From: an uncultured Treponema sp.
GTDB lineage: Bacteria > Spirochaetota > Spirochaetia > Treponematales > Treponemataceae
NCBI GenBank assembly: GCA_947176045.1
Contig: CAMWPF010000079.1
Location: forward strand, 1-6,955
Length of the DNA stretch: 6,955 nt
Direction of reading: 5' to 3'
Shown: piece after piece, positions 1 to 5,880 of the stretch
How positions within the stretch are numbered: the stretch's first letter is position 1
Layout of the letters: each line of letters opens with the position of its first letter
The notes under the pieces: model-generated
What the model was told of the DNA's origin: nothing
The model's database searches: none
Seen by the model: only the letters and a program-made list of their open reading frames with translations
Position numbers and translations under genes: made by a program

Positions 1-2
1 CG

Positions 3-407
3 CCCGCGGCGGACGGCCTGGCAGTCGCCGACAGCTGGTTCGATGAAAACGGCGGACGCGGCGACGCGGACAAGGAGTACGAGCGCACGATCATCCGGCT
101 CGCCGTCGGAAACGCGGAGCGGCTGCGCCTGTTCGGCGGCGTCCTCTATGCCGAAGGCCGCCCGGCGGCAATGACGCTCGCCTCCGCCATCACGAAGGAC
201 ACTGCCGACATTCATTTTGAAAAGGCAGCGGCGCCGTATGCGAGGGACGGAGCGTACGCCGTCATCAACAAGGAATTTGCCGCGTCGCTCGCGCAGTTCC
301 GGCACATCAACCGCGAAGAGGACATGGGCCTGGAGGGGCTGCGCAAGGCGAAGCTTTCCTACTATCCCGATATCCTTTTGGAAAAATTCCGCGCGGAACG
401 GCGCTAA
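3..407 (+). CDS. DUF2156 / LPG_synthase_C domain protein, C-terminal part (5' end outside window)
   Basis: The reading frame is open from base 3 to the TAA at 405-407 and gives the last 134 residues. The start lies off the left edge. The C-terminus contains the stretch INREEDMGLEGLRKAKLSYY followed by PDILLEKF. This matches the hallmark ending of the DUF2156 family (phosphatidylglycerol lysyltransferase C-terminal domain, a GNAT-like fold), usually of the form N-R-E-x-D-x-G-x-x-G-L-R-x-A-K-x-S-Y-x-P. In MprF, this domain transfers amino acids from aminoacyl-tRNA to lipid. Many soluble stand-alone members, such as this one may be, have no established substrate. Because the N-terminus is missing, I cannot tell whether a membrane flippase domain is present. 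The gene is followed 48 bases downstream by a thioesterase gene on the same strand, so co-transcription is possible. Family assignment is fairly secure; function is not. Confidence 0.8.
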   Translation, partial: PAADGLAVADSWFDENGGRGDADKEYERTIIRLAVGNAERLRLFGGVLYAEGRPAAMTLASAITKDTADIHFEKAAAPYARDGAYAVINKEFAASLAQFRHINREEDMGLEGLRKAKLSYYPDILLEKFRAERR

Positions 408-444
408 GCGGAACGCCGACGCGCAGGACGAAATTTTACTTTAC

Positions 445-450
445 AGGGGA
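445..450 (+). promoter_or_regulatory. Shine-Dalgarno of the thioesterase gene
   Basis: AGGGGA ends five bases before the ATG at 456. It is the best ribosome-binding match in the 48-base gap and supports that start codon. I see no convincing promoter in this gap, only a short A/T-rich stretch at 431-443. Confidence 0.65.
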
Positions 451-455
451 AACGC

Positions 456-1220
456 ATGGACACATTCCGGCAATGGCACGAAGGAACGGAGACGGAGCTG
501 AAATTCCACAACGAAAGCAGGCTGTATTTCTGCCAGTGCGACGCGCGCCACAAGCTGAGCCTGTTCGAACTGCTTCGGCTCGCAACCGACACCGCCGTGG
601 AGGACTACCGCCAGCGCGGAATGTCCTGGCAGTTCCTTGCGGAGCGCGGGATTGCAATCCTTGTCTCGCGGCAGTCGTTCCGGTTCCACAGGCTGCCGGA
701 GGCGAACGCCCGCATCACCATCAGCACGTGGGAGGAGGCGCCGCAGCCGCTCCAGCTCATGCGGACGTATGAAATCACGGACACGGACAGCGGCGAGCGG
801 CTGGTTTCCGGCCGTGCCGCGTGGATGGTCGTCGACGTGCAGTCGCGGCGCATCGTGCGCGCAAAGGACTTCACCCTGCGGGCGCCGCCGACGATTTCCA
901 CGGATCACGACTGCCTTCCGCCGGGAAAAATCACCGTTCCTGAACGCATGGCGCCGCTGGCGGAACGCCCCATCTGCTATTCGGACATCGACGGAAACGG
1001 CCACATGAACAACGCGCGCTACGGAGCGTTCGTCATGGACTGCCTGCCGCCGGAATACCGCCAGAAGGATTTCACCGACTTCCGCATCAACTATTCGAAG
1101 GAGGCCGTCTGCGGCGGGCAGCTCACGCTTTCCGGCGCGTTCGACGATGAAGGCCGGAAGATCGTCCTGTCAGGGACGCAGGACGGCGCAACCTGCTTCG
1201 AGGCGGAGCTGTTTTATTGA
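456..1220 (+). CDS. Acyl-ACP thioesterase (FatA/FatB-like, double hotdog)
   Basis: This 254-residue protein would release free fatty acids from acyl-carrier protein in the cytoplasm (family PF01643). The N-terminal hotdog runs from about residue 10 to 140 and includes the helix SLFELLRLATDTAVEDYRQR. The C-terminal hotdog starts near residue 165. The core motif SDIDGNGHMNNARY at 176-189 supplies D179, N181 and H183, matching the D-x-N-x-H of plant FatB. E216, in INYSKEA, sits where the FatB catalytic glutamate is expected. The plant Cys that follows that Glu is Ala217 here. Length is normal for bacterial members (about 240-260). The start is supported by AGGGGA five bases upstream. The gene ends just before a hairpin and the promoter of the murE operon, so it is probably transcribed with the upstream DUF2156 gene or alone. 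Chain-length preference cannot be read from the sequence. No symbol is assigned because bacterial members lack a standard one. Confidence 0.9.
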   Translation: MDTFRQWHEGTETELKFHNESRLYFCQCDARHKLSLFELLRLATDTAVEDYRQRGMSWQFLAERGIAILVSRQSFRFHRLPEANARITISTWEEAPQPLQLMRTYEITDTDSGERLVSGRAAWMVVDVQSRRIVRAKDFTLRAPPTISTDHDCLPPGKITVPERMAPLAERPICYSDIDGNGHMNNARYGAFVMDCLPPEYRQKDFTDFRINYSKEAVCGGQLTLSGAFDDEGRKIVLSGTQDGATCFEAELFY

Positions 1221-1236
1221 TCCGGCGAGCGCCGGA
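1221..1236 (+). terminator. Short GC hairpin after the thioesterase stop (possible weak terminator)
   Basis: TCCGGC, loop GAGC, GCCGGA forms a perfect 6-bp stem that begins on the base after the thioesterase TGA. It is followed by CGTGTT rather than a run of T, so it is not a classic intrinsic terminator. It may help 3'-end formation or insulate the thioesterase transcript from the promoter a few bases downstream. The inverted repeat is plain in the sequence; the terminator role is inference. Confidence 0.35.
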
Positions 1237-1240
1237 CGTG

Positions 1241-1269
1241 TTGAAACGCAGCGGCTTTCACGATAAAAT
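1241..1269 (+). promoter_or_regulatory. Predicted sigma-70 promoter for the murE-ddl-murD-peptidase operon
   Basis: TTGAAA (1241-1246) and TAAAAT (1264-1269) are separated by exactly 17 bases. Each hexamer matches the sigma-70 consensus at 5 of 6 positions, in a region otherwise very rich in G+C. Transcription would begin near 1276 and give a leader of about 45 bases before the murE ATG at 1321. No other promoter-like pair stands out between murE and the end of the M15 peptidase gene, where gaps are 34 bases or less. This one therefore probably drives the whole operon. Confidence 0.6.
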
Positions 1270-1320
1270 CATTGCAGCGGCCTGCGGCGGGCGGGCCGAT
1301 CTTCATCTTCGGATTTCTAT

Positions 1321-2616
1321 ATGCAAAAACTGCTATCACAGCTGCTTCCGGCGTTCGCGCACCATGTAGTCGCGGCGGACGGAACGACTGCCATTCAGGA
1401 TGCGGACGTCGCGAACAGCGTGATTTCCAGCCTTGCCTTTGATTCAAGGGACGTCCGCGCGGGGTCGCTGTTCTTCGCGCTGCCGGGCGTCCACATCCAC
1501 GGAAACGAATTCATTCCGGAGGCGATTGAAAACGGCGCGGAGGCGGTCGTCTTTGAGGGGGAGCTTTCCCCGGAAATAGCGCGCAGGGCGGCGGAGGCGG
1601 CCGTTCGGCGGCAGCTGGAAGCAGTCCTCTTTGAAAACGGCGCCGCGGGCGCTCCCGCTCCGAAAGGCATTTCGCCGGTATTCATCCGCGTTCCAGACGC
1701 GCGCTTTTCCATGGCGCCGGTCAGCGACGCCTTCTACGATTCGCCTTCAAAAAAGCGCGTCGTCATCGGCGTTACGGGAACGGAAGGAAAAAGCTCCACC
1801 GTCTCATTCATCTGGCAGCTCCTGCGTCTCTGCGGCGAAAAGGCGGGCTTCATTTCGACCGTCGAATACTCGTTCGGCGGGGAGGCGCTGCCCAATCCGC
1901 AGCACCAGACGACGCCGGAAGCGCCAATCGTCCAGCACCACCTCAATGCCATGCTCGAAAACGGCTGCCGGTACGCGGTCGTCGAGGCGTCGTCCCACGG
2001 ACTTTCCGCAAAGACGAACCGGCTCGGCTGCGTCCTCTTCGACTTCGGCGTCTTCATGAACGTAACGCTGGAGCATCTGGAATTCCACAAGACGTTCGAG
2101 CAGTACCGCGCGGACAAGGCGAACTTGTTCCGCATTCTGGACAGGCACGACCACATAAAGCTGATTGCCGGCGAGCGGAGGAAAATCAACTCCATCGGCA
2201 TCGTCAACCTCGAGGACGCCTCCGCCGGCTACTTCATCAACGCGACGAAAAGGCCGGTCTACGGCTTCACGACGGAAGGGACAGCCGGAAAAGCCGCCGC
2301 GGAAACAGGCGCCGACGCGCGCGCGCTGCCGCCGATCCCGGACGGCGTCCGCCGCATGACGGCGCGCACCATTGCCGCGGCCCGCTTCGGACTGGACTTC
2401 GTCATTGAGGCTGACAGCGATGACGCCGCGCTCCGTCCCGGCGGCGCGGAGCGTTCCGGCGGCTGCGTGCGGATTCCCATCCATGCGCAGCTTCCGGGCG
2501 CGTTCAACGCGTACAACATCATGGCGGCGGTCATCGCCGTCAGCGGCGCAGCGGAAAAATCGTTCGAGGAGGCCGCCGCCGCGGTGTCAAAGCTCCGCCC
2601 GGTGAAGGACGGATGA
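1321..2616 (+). CDS. murE: MurE, UDP-MurNAc-dipeptide diamino-acid ligase: N-terminal and central domains (frame broken before domain 3)
   Basis: MurE adds the third (diamino) residue to UDP-MurNAc-L-Ala-D-Glu in the cytoplasm, using ATP. This frame encodes domains 1 and 2. The UDP-binding N-terminus has SLAFDSRDVRAGSLFFALPG near residues 38-57. The ATP P-loop is GVTGTEGKSST at 150-160 with K157. The substrate motif TTPEAP lies at 197-202. YRADKANLF at 262-270 carries the expected carbamylated lysine, K266. LPGAFNAYN, at 391-399, marks the end of the central domain. The frame stops at TGA 2614-2616 right after LRPVKDG, where MurE proteins continue with G-R-M. The C-terminal domain is in the -1 frame (2613-3146). 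Domain 1 is long (P-loop lysine at 157; about 120 in E. coli), with an Ala-rich insertion near 85-120. Only a weak GGA (1311-1313) precedes the ATG. Restoring one G near 2607 would give a 608-residue MurE. Confidence 0.9.
   Translation: MQKLLSQLLPAFAHHVVAADGTTAIQDADVANSVISSLAFDSRDVRAGSLFFALPGVHIHGNEFIPEAIENGAEAVVFEGELSPEIARRAAEAAVRRQLEAVLFENGAAGAPAPKGISPVFIRVPDARFSMAPVSDAFYDSPSKKRVVIGVTGTEGKSSTVSFIWQLLRLCGEKAGFISTVEYSFGGEALPNPQHQTTPEAPIVQHHLNAMLENGCRYAVVEASSHGLSAKTNRLGCVLFDFGVFMNVTLEHLEFHKTFEQYRADKANLFRILDRHDHIKLIAGERRKINSIGIVNLEDASAGYFINATKRPVYGFTTEGTAGKAAAETGADARALPPIPDGVRRMTARTIAAARFGLDFVIEADSDDAALRPGGAERSGGCVRIPIHAQLPGAFNAYNIMAAVIAVSGAAEKSFEEAAAAVSKLRPVKDG
2604..2616 (+). other. murE: murE frame break at the domain 2/3 boundary
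   Basis: Codons CCG GTG AAG GAC GGA TGA end the first frame. Re-reading G2607 gives AAG GGA CGG ATG ACC, which encodes the expected K-G-R-M-T and runs straight into domain 3. A single G missing from what would be GGG at 2607-2608 explains the break. There is no X-XXY-YYZ slippery heptamer here, so programmed -1 frameshifting is not supported. The stop overlaps an ATG as ATGA, and AAGGA lies three bases upstream, so a coupled restart making two polypeptides is conceivable. A sequencing or assembly error is the simplest reading because murE is normally essential. Confidence 0.85.
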
Positions 2617-3146
2617 CCGTCGTCGAACGCGGGCAGCCGTTTGAAGTGATTGTCGACTACGCCCACACGCCGTCGTCGTTTGAAACAATCTTTCCACCGC
2701 TGCGAAAGCGCTGCACGGGCAGGATGCTCGCCGTCTTCGGCAGCGGCGGCGAGCGAGACCTTGCGAAGCGTCCGCTGCAGGGGCAGATTGCGGCGCGGTT
2801 CTGCGACATCGTAATCCTCGCCGACGAAGATCCGCGCGGAGAGGATCCCGTGGAGCTTCTGGAAATGATTGCCGCCGGCGCGGAGCAGGAGGGCATGAGG
2901 CGGGACGAAAGCCTGCTCGTCATCCATGACAGGAAGCAGGCGATCCGGCGGGCGTTCTCCATGGCGCAGGCCGGCGACATCGTGCTGCTGCTCGGAAAGT
3001 CCCACGAAAACAGCATCATCTACAAGGACTTCGCGCTGCCATACGACGAAATCAGCGAGGCTGAGGCGGCGCTGGCAGAATTGGGATTTGAAGGCCCGGT
3101 TCCGCCGGAACGCGGCGGCGGAGACGAAACTGAGGAGGCACTATGA
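2613..3146 (+). CDS. murE: MurE C-terminal domain (domain 3), in the -1 frame relative to the first part
   Basis: This 177-residue stretch is the Mur ligase C-terminal domain that binds the incoming diamino acid. It opens with GQPFEVIVDYAHTP (residues 7-20), followed by GSGGERDLAKRPL (43-55). The specificity motif ADEDPRGEDP lies at 70-79, and GKSHE at 128-132 corresponds to the usual GKGHE. The classic meso-DAP motif is DNPR; here the Asn position is Asp (D73) while Arg (R75) is kept. EDPR is therefore compatible with a diamino acid other than meso-DAP, such as L-ornithine or lysine, but does not prove it. The ATG at 2613 encodes the conserved Met of the G-R-M motif, so it is probably an internal codon of an intact murE and not a true start. 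The C-terminal tail (about 160-177) is Glu- and Gly-rich. The stop overlaps the ddl start as ATGA. Confidence 0.85.
   Translation: MTVVERGQPFEVIVDYAHTPSSFETIFPPLRKRCTGRMLAVFGSGGERDLAKRPLQGQIAARFCDIVILADEDPRGEDPVELLEMIAAGAEQEGMRRDESLLVIHDRKQAIRRAFSMAQAGDIVLLLGKSHENSIIYKDFALPYDEISEAEAALAELGFEGPVPPERGGGDETEEAL
3132..3138 (+). promoter_or_regulatory. Shine-Dalgarno of ddl
   Basis: GAGGAGG ends four bases before the ddl ATG at 3143. It is the strongest ribosome-binding match in the window and lies inside the last codons of murE. It fixes the ddl start and shows that murE and ddl are translationally linked. Confidence 0.75.
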
Positions 3147-4273
3147 AAGTTGCAGTCATATACGGCGGACGCTCGGGCGAGCACGAAATTTCCCTGATTT
3201 CCGCCGCCGCCATCGCGCGCGGCGCAAGCGAAAGGCACGACGTCGTCTTGATCGGCATCGCGCGGAACGGAGCATGGGACGTGCAGGACGGCGCGGAATT
3301 GAGGCGCGTCCTCGAAAATCCGGACGTTCCGTTCAATGAAATCGAAGAAATCGAAGAAAACCGCGTCCGCATCGTTCCCGGCGCGGGAACGGCCGCGTTC
3401 TCAACGGCGTCCGGCGCGGTTCCCGTCGACGTCGCCTTTCCGGCGCTCCACGGCTCCTACGGCGAGGACGGAACAATCCAAGGGCTGCTCGAAATGCTCG
3501 GCGTGCCGTACGTCGGCTGCACGACGCTGGGCAGCGCGCTCACGATGGACAAGGAAAAGACCAAGCAGATTCTCGCACAATCAGGAATTCCAGTCGTGCC
3601 GTACCGCTGCATGAAGCGCTGCGACCTGCTGGACTCCAACCGCTACGACGAGCTGTTCCAGAACGCCGTCGACGAGCTGGGCTTCCCGCTGTTCGTCAAG
3701 CCGTGCTGCGCCGGCTCCTCAAACGGCGCGGCGAAGGCCGAGACGCCCAAGCAGCTTTCCTACGCGCTCATGGAGGCGTTCCGCTGGGACGACAAGGTGC
3801 TCATTGAGACAGCCGTAAACGCGCGGGAAATCGAATGCAGCGTTACCGGCAATGCGGCGACCGCTCCGGCGGACAGCGACATAGAGGCGGTCAGGGCGTT
3901 CGTTCCGGGAGAAATCATCCCCACCCACGAATTCTACGATTACGATGCGAAGTACACCGACCCGGACGGCGCGGGACTGCGCATTCCGGCAGATCTGCCT
4001 GCGGACATGATTGAAACCGTGCGCTCGACCGCGGTCAAGGCGTACAAGGCGCTTGACTTGACAGGATTGAGCCGCGTCGACTTCCTGCTCGACAAGGATT
4101 CGGGCGCGCTCTACTTGAACGAAATCAACACCATGCCCGGCTTCACGCCCATCAGCATGTTCCCGAAGATGTGCGGCGCGGCGGGGCTTCCGTTCGGACA
4201 GCTGGTGGACCTGCTCATCGCGGAGGCCCGCGCGCAGTTCGCCGCAAAATCGGCGCTCCAGACGTCCCGCTAG
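3143..4273 (+). CDS. ddl: D-alanine--D-alanine ligase
   Basis: This 376-residue ATP-grasp ligase joins two D-Ala residues in the cytoplasm for addition by MurF. The N-terminus has IYGGRSGEHEISLISA (residues 6-21). HGSYGEDGTIQG spans 103-114. The ATP-grasp segment FVKPCCAGSSNGAAKAE is near 182-198. The omega loop EFYDYDAKYTD at 263-273 contains K270-Y271, equivalent to K215-Y216 of E. coli DdlB. That Tyr marks D-Ala-D-Ala rather than D-Ala-D-Lac ligases. D313 and NEINT (326-330; E327 and N329) are the metal ligands. Length is usual for the family (about 310-370). The ATG overlaps the murE stop (ATGA) and has an excellent Shine-Dalgarno. A short EIEEIEE stretch near residues 67-73 comes from a 9-base tandem duplication. 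The GSSNG loop differs from the common GSSVG, but no key residue is lost. Confidence 0.96.
   Translation: MKVAVIYGGRSGEHEISLISAAAIARGASERHDVVLIGIARNGAWDVQDGAELRRVLENPDVPFNEIEEIEENRVRIVPGAGTAAFSTASGAVPVDVAFPALHGSYGEDGTIQGLLEMLGVPYVGCTTLGSALTMDKEKTKQILAQSGIPVVPYRCMKRCDLLDSNRYDELFQNAVDELGFPLFVKPCCAGSSNGAAKAETPKQLSYALMEAFRWDDKVLIETAVNAREIECSVTGNAATAPADSDIEAVRAFVPGEIIPTHEFYDYDAKYTDPDGAGLRIPADLPADMIETVRSTAVKAYKALDLTGLSRVDFLLDKDSGALYLNEINTMPGFTPISMFPKMCGAAGLPFGQLVDLLIAEARAQFAAKSALQTSR
3338..3355 (+). repeat. Two tandem copies of GAAATCGAA inside ddl
   Basis: GAAATCGAA occurs twice head to tail (3338-3346 and 3347-3355) and is followed by a further GAAAA. It encodes the Glu/Ile-rich EIEEIEE segment of Ddl without disturbing the frame. 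It is probably a small in-frame duplication in a surface region. Confidence 0.7.
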
Positions 4274-4292
4274 CGCGGAACCGACATCAGGC

Positions 4293-4298
4293 GGGGGA
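4293..4298 (+). promoter_or_regulatory. Shine-Dalgarno of murD
   Basis: GGGGGA ends nine bases before the ATG at 4308, within the 34-base gap between ddl and murD. It supports 4308 as the murD start. Confidence 0.6.
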
Positions 4299-4307
4299 AG
4301 CCACACC

Positions 4308-5879
4308 ATGAATGCAATTCCATTTTCCTACCCGGCCGGCTGCGCGTTCTCATCAGTGGACGACATCCGCGGCAAAAAAATCACCGTCATGGGGCTGGGA
4401 TTGAACGGCGGCGGCGAGGCCTGCGTCCGGTTCTTCCTCTCGCACGGCGCGTCCGTCACAGCCACGGACATGAAGACCGCGGAGCAGCTGAAGCCGACCA
4501 TCGATTCCATTGAAAACGACGCGGCGCTCGACAGGCGGCGGCTCGTCTACCGGCTCGGCAGGCACGTCATGGAGGATTTTTCCTCGGCGGACTGCGTAAT
4601 CAAAAATCCGGGCGTCAAAATCGAGGGGAACGCCTACCTCGCCGCGGCGAAGGCCGTCGAAACAGACATTTCAATCTTCCTGCGCTTCACAAAGTCGCCG
4701 ATCATCGCCGTAACAGGGAGCAAGGGCAAGTCCTCGACAGTCAGCGCGCTCCACTACGGGCTTTCGGAAGCAGGATTCCGCGCCTTCCTCGGCGGCAACA
4801 TCACCGTCAGTCCGCTTTCCTTTTTGGAAGAAACCGGCGCCGGAACGCCGGTCATCCTGGAACTTTCCAGCTGGCAGCTCGCCGACCTGCGCGGACGCGG
4901 CGTCCTGAAGCCGCACATCAGCATCATCACGAAAATCGTGCCGGACCACCAGAATTGGTACAGCGGCATGGAGCCGTACATCGCCGACAAGCGCCTCGTC
5001 TACGCCGATCAAACGCCGGACGACTTCGCAATCTTCGACGCCAACGGCGACGAACCCGGCACCGGCCCTGCCTGCGGCGGCACATGGGGCGACTGTTTCG
5101 CCGCCGAAGCGAACGCCGCCGTCCTGCGCTACAGCACGTCGCCGCTTCCACGCGGAGTGTACGGCGTCTGGCAGGAGCGGGACTCCGGCGGCTTCTGCGG
5201 AAACGTGCTGCTGCCCGGCATGGAAGCGCCGGAAACCATCCTGCGCGGCCTTGCCGTTCCCGGCGACCACATGAGGACGAACGTCCTGAACGCGGCGCTC
5301 GTCATGCGCCTCATGCACGTTCCGGCGGAAAAAATCATCCGCATTCTGGGAGGCTGGCAGGGAATCGCCCACCGGCTGCAATGCTTCCATACGTTCCAGA
5401 CCGGCGGCGGAACGGACGCGCCGCGCATCCGCTTCTTCAACGATTCCTGCGCGACAGTCCCGGAAGCGGCGGCGGCGGCATCGCAGGCGTTCGGAAGGCC
5501 GGTCGTCCTGATTGCAGGCGGAACGGACAAGGGGCTTTCGTTCGAACCGCTCGTCCAGACGCTCGCCGGAGCCGCGCCGGAAGGCTCCGTTCCGCCGCGC
5601 GCGCTCTACCTGCTCGCAGGAACAGGCACGGACAAGATGCTCCCCGCGCTGGACGCCGCAGGCGTTCCGTACAAAGGGCCGTTTGAAAGCCTCCAAAGCC
5701 TGCTCCTGCAACTGCGCGCGGACGCCGCCGGATTTTCAGAAGATGCGGCCGTCGTATTCTCGCCGGGCGCGACATCGTTCGGAATGTTCGCGAATGAATT
5801 CCACCGCGGGAACGCGTTCATGGAATGCGTCCGCGGGCTGTTTCCGAACAATCCGGACATCGGCGGCGCGGAGCGCTGA
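4308..5879 (+). CDS. murD: UDP-N-acetylmuramoyl-L-alanine--D-glutamate ligase
   Basis: MurD adds D-Glu to UDP-MurNAc-L-Ala in the cytoplasm, the step before MurE. At 523 residues it is longer than the common 440-450. Some excess is an N-terminal leader of about 20 residues before the Rossmann start KKITVMGLGLNGGGEA. The ATP P-loop is VTGSKGKSST at 135-144 (K141). ELSSWQL at 185-191 corresponds to ELSSFQL. PYIADKRLVY holds the expected carbamylated K228. GWQGIAHRLQ precedes domain 3. NDSCATVPEA at 378-387 corresponds to NDSKATN, with Cys381 replacing the usual Lys (K319 in E. coli). AGGTDKGLSFEPL and FSPGATSFGMFANEFHRG are the C-terminal domain motifs. MurC or MurE identity is less likely given ELSSWQL, NDSCAT and the C-terminal SPGATSF motif. 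The gene lies between ddl and the M15 peptidase gene, whose ATG is one base past its stop. Confidence 0.94.
   Translation: MNAIPFSYPAGCAFSSVDDIRGKKITVMGLGLNGGGEACVRFFLSHGASVTATDMKTAEQLKPTIDSIENDAALDRRRLVYRLGRHVMEDFSSADCVIKNPGVKIEGNAYLAAAKAVETDISIFLRFTKSPIIAVTGSKGKSSTVSALHYGLSEAGFRAFLGGNITVSPLSFLEETGAGTPVILELSSWQLADLRGRGVLKPHISIITKIVPDHQNWYSGMEPYIADKRLVYADQTPDDFAIFDANGDEPGTGPACGGTWGDCFAAEANAAVLRYSTSPLPRGVYGVWQERDSGGFCGNVLLPGMEAPETILRGLAVPGDHMRTNVLNAALVMRLMHVPAEKIIRILGGWQGIAHRLQCFHTFQTGGGTDAPRIRFFNDSCATVPEAAAAASQAFGRPVVLIAGGTDKGLSFEPLVQTLAGAAPEGSVPPRALYLLAGTGTDKMLPALDAAGVPYKGPFESLQSLLLQLRADAAGFSEDAAVVFSPGATSFGMFANEFHRGNAFMECVRGLFPNNPDIGGAER
5870..5873 (+). promoter_or_regulatory. Shine-Dalgarno of the M15 peptidase gene
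   Basis: GGAG, inside the final codons of murD, ends seven bases before the ATG at 5881. It picks this ATG over the much longer upstream extension of the same frame, which lies antiparallel in logic to murD coding and has no signal peptide. Confidence 0.6.
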
Positions 5880-5880
5880 T

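Noticed and set aside
2599..2616. Programmed -1 ribosomal frameshifting in murE
   Set aside because: No slippery heptamer is present, and the Lys tRNA on AAG would re-pair poorly after a one-base slip. I also saw no obvious downstream stem-loop, though folding was not computed.
1804..3005. Minus-strand open frames opposite murE (about 226 and 248 codons)
   Set aside because: Same cause: shadows of a GC-rich coding strand, with no motifs and clear MurE coding on the + strand.
5567..5589. Inverted repeat CGGAGCC / GGCTCCG with a 9-base loop
   Set aside because: It lies inside murD domain 3 coding sequence, has no T-run after it, and such repeats are expected by chance in GC-rich genes.
4671..5711. 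Long minus-strand open frame (346 codons) opposite murD
   Set aside because: murD on the + strand has all its family motifs through this region. The antisense frame is Arg/Ala-rich, lacks any recognisable motif or ribosome-binding site, and is what GC-rich codon bias produces on the opposite strand.
5512..5880. Upstream extension of the M15 peptidase frame into murD
   Set aside because: The extension is Arg/Ser-rich shadow sequence inside murD. The ATG at 5881 is followed by a clean signal peptide and preceded by GGAG.
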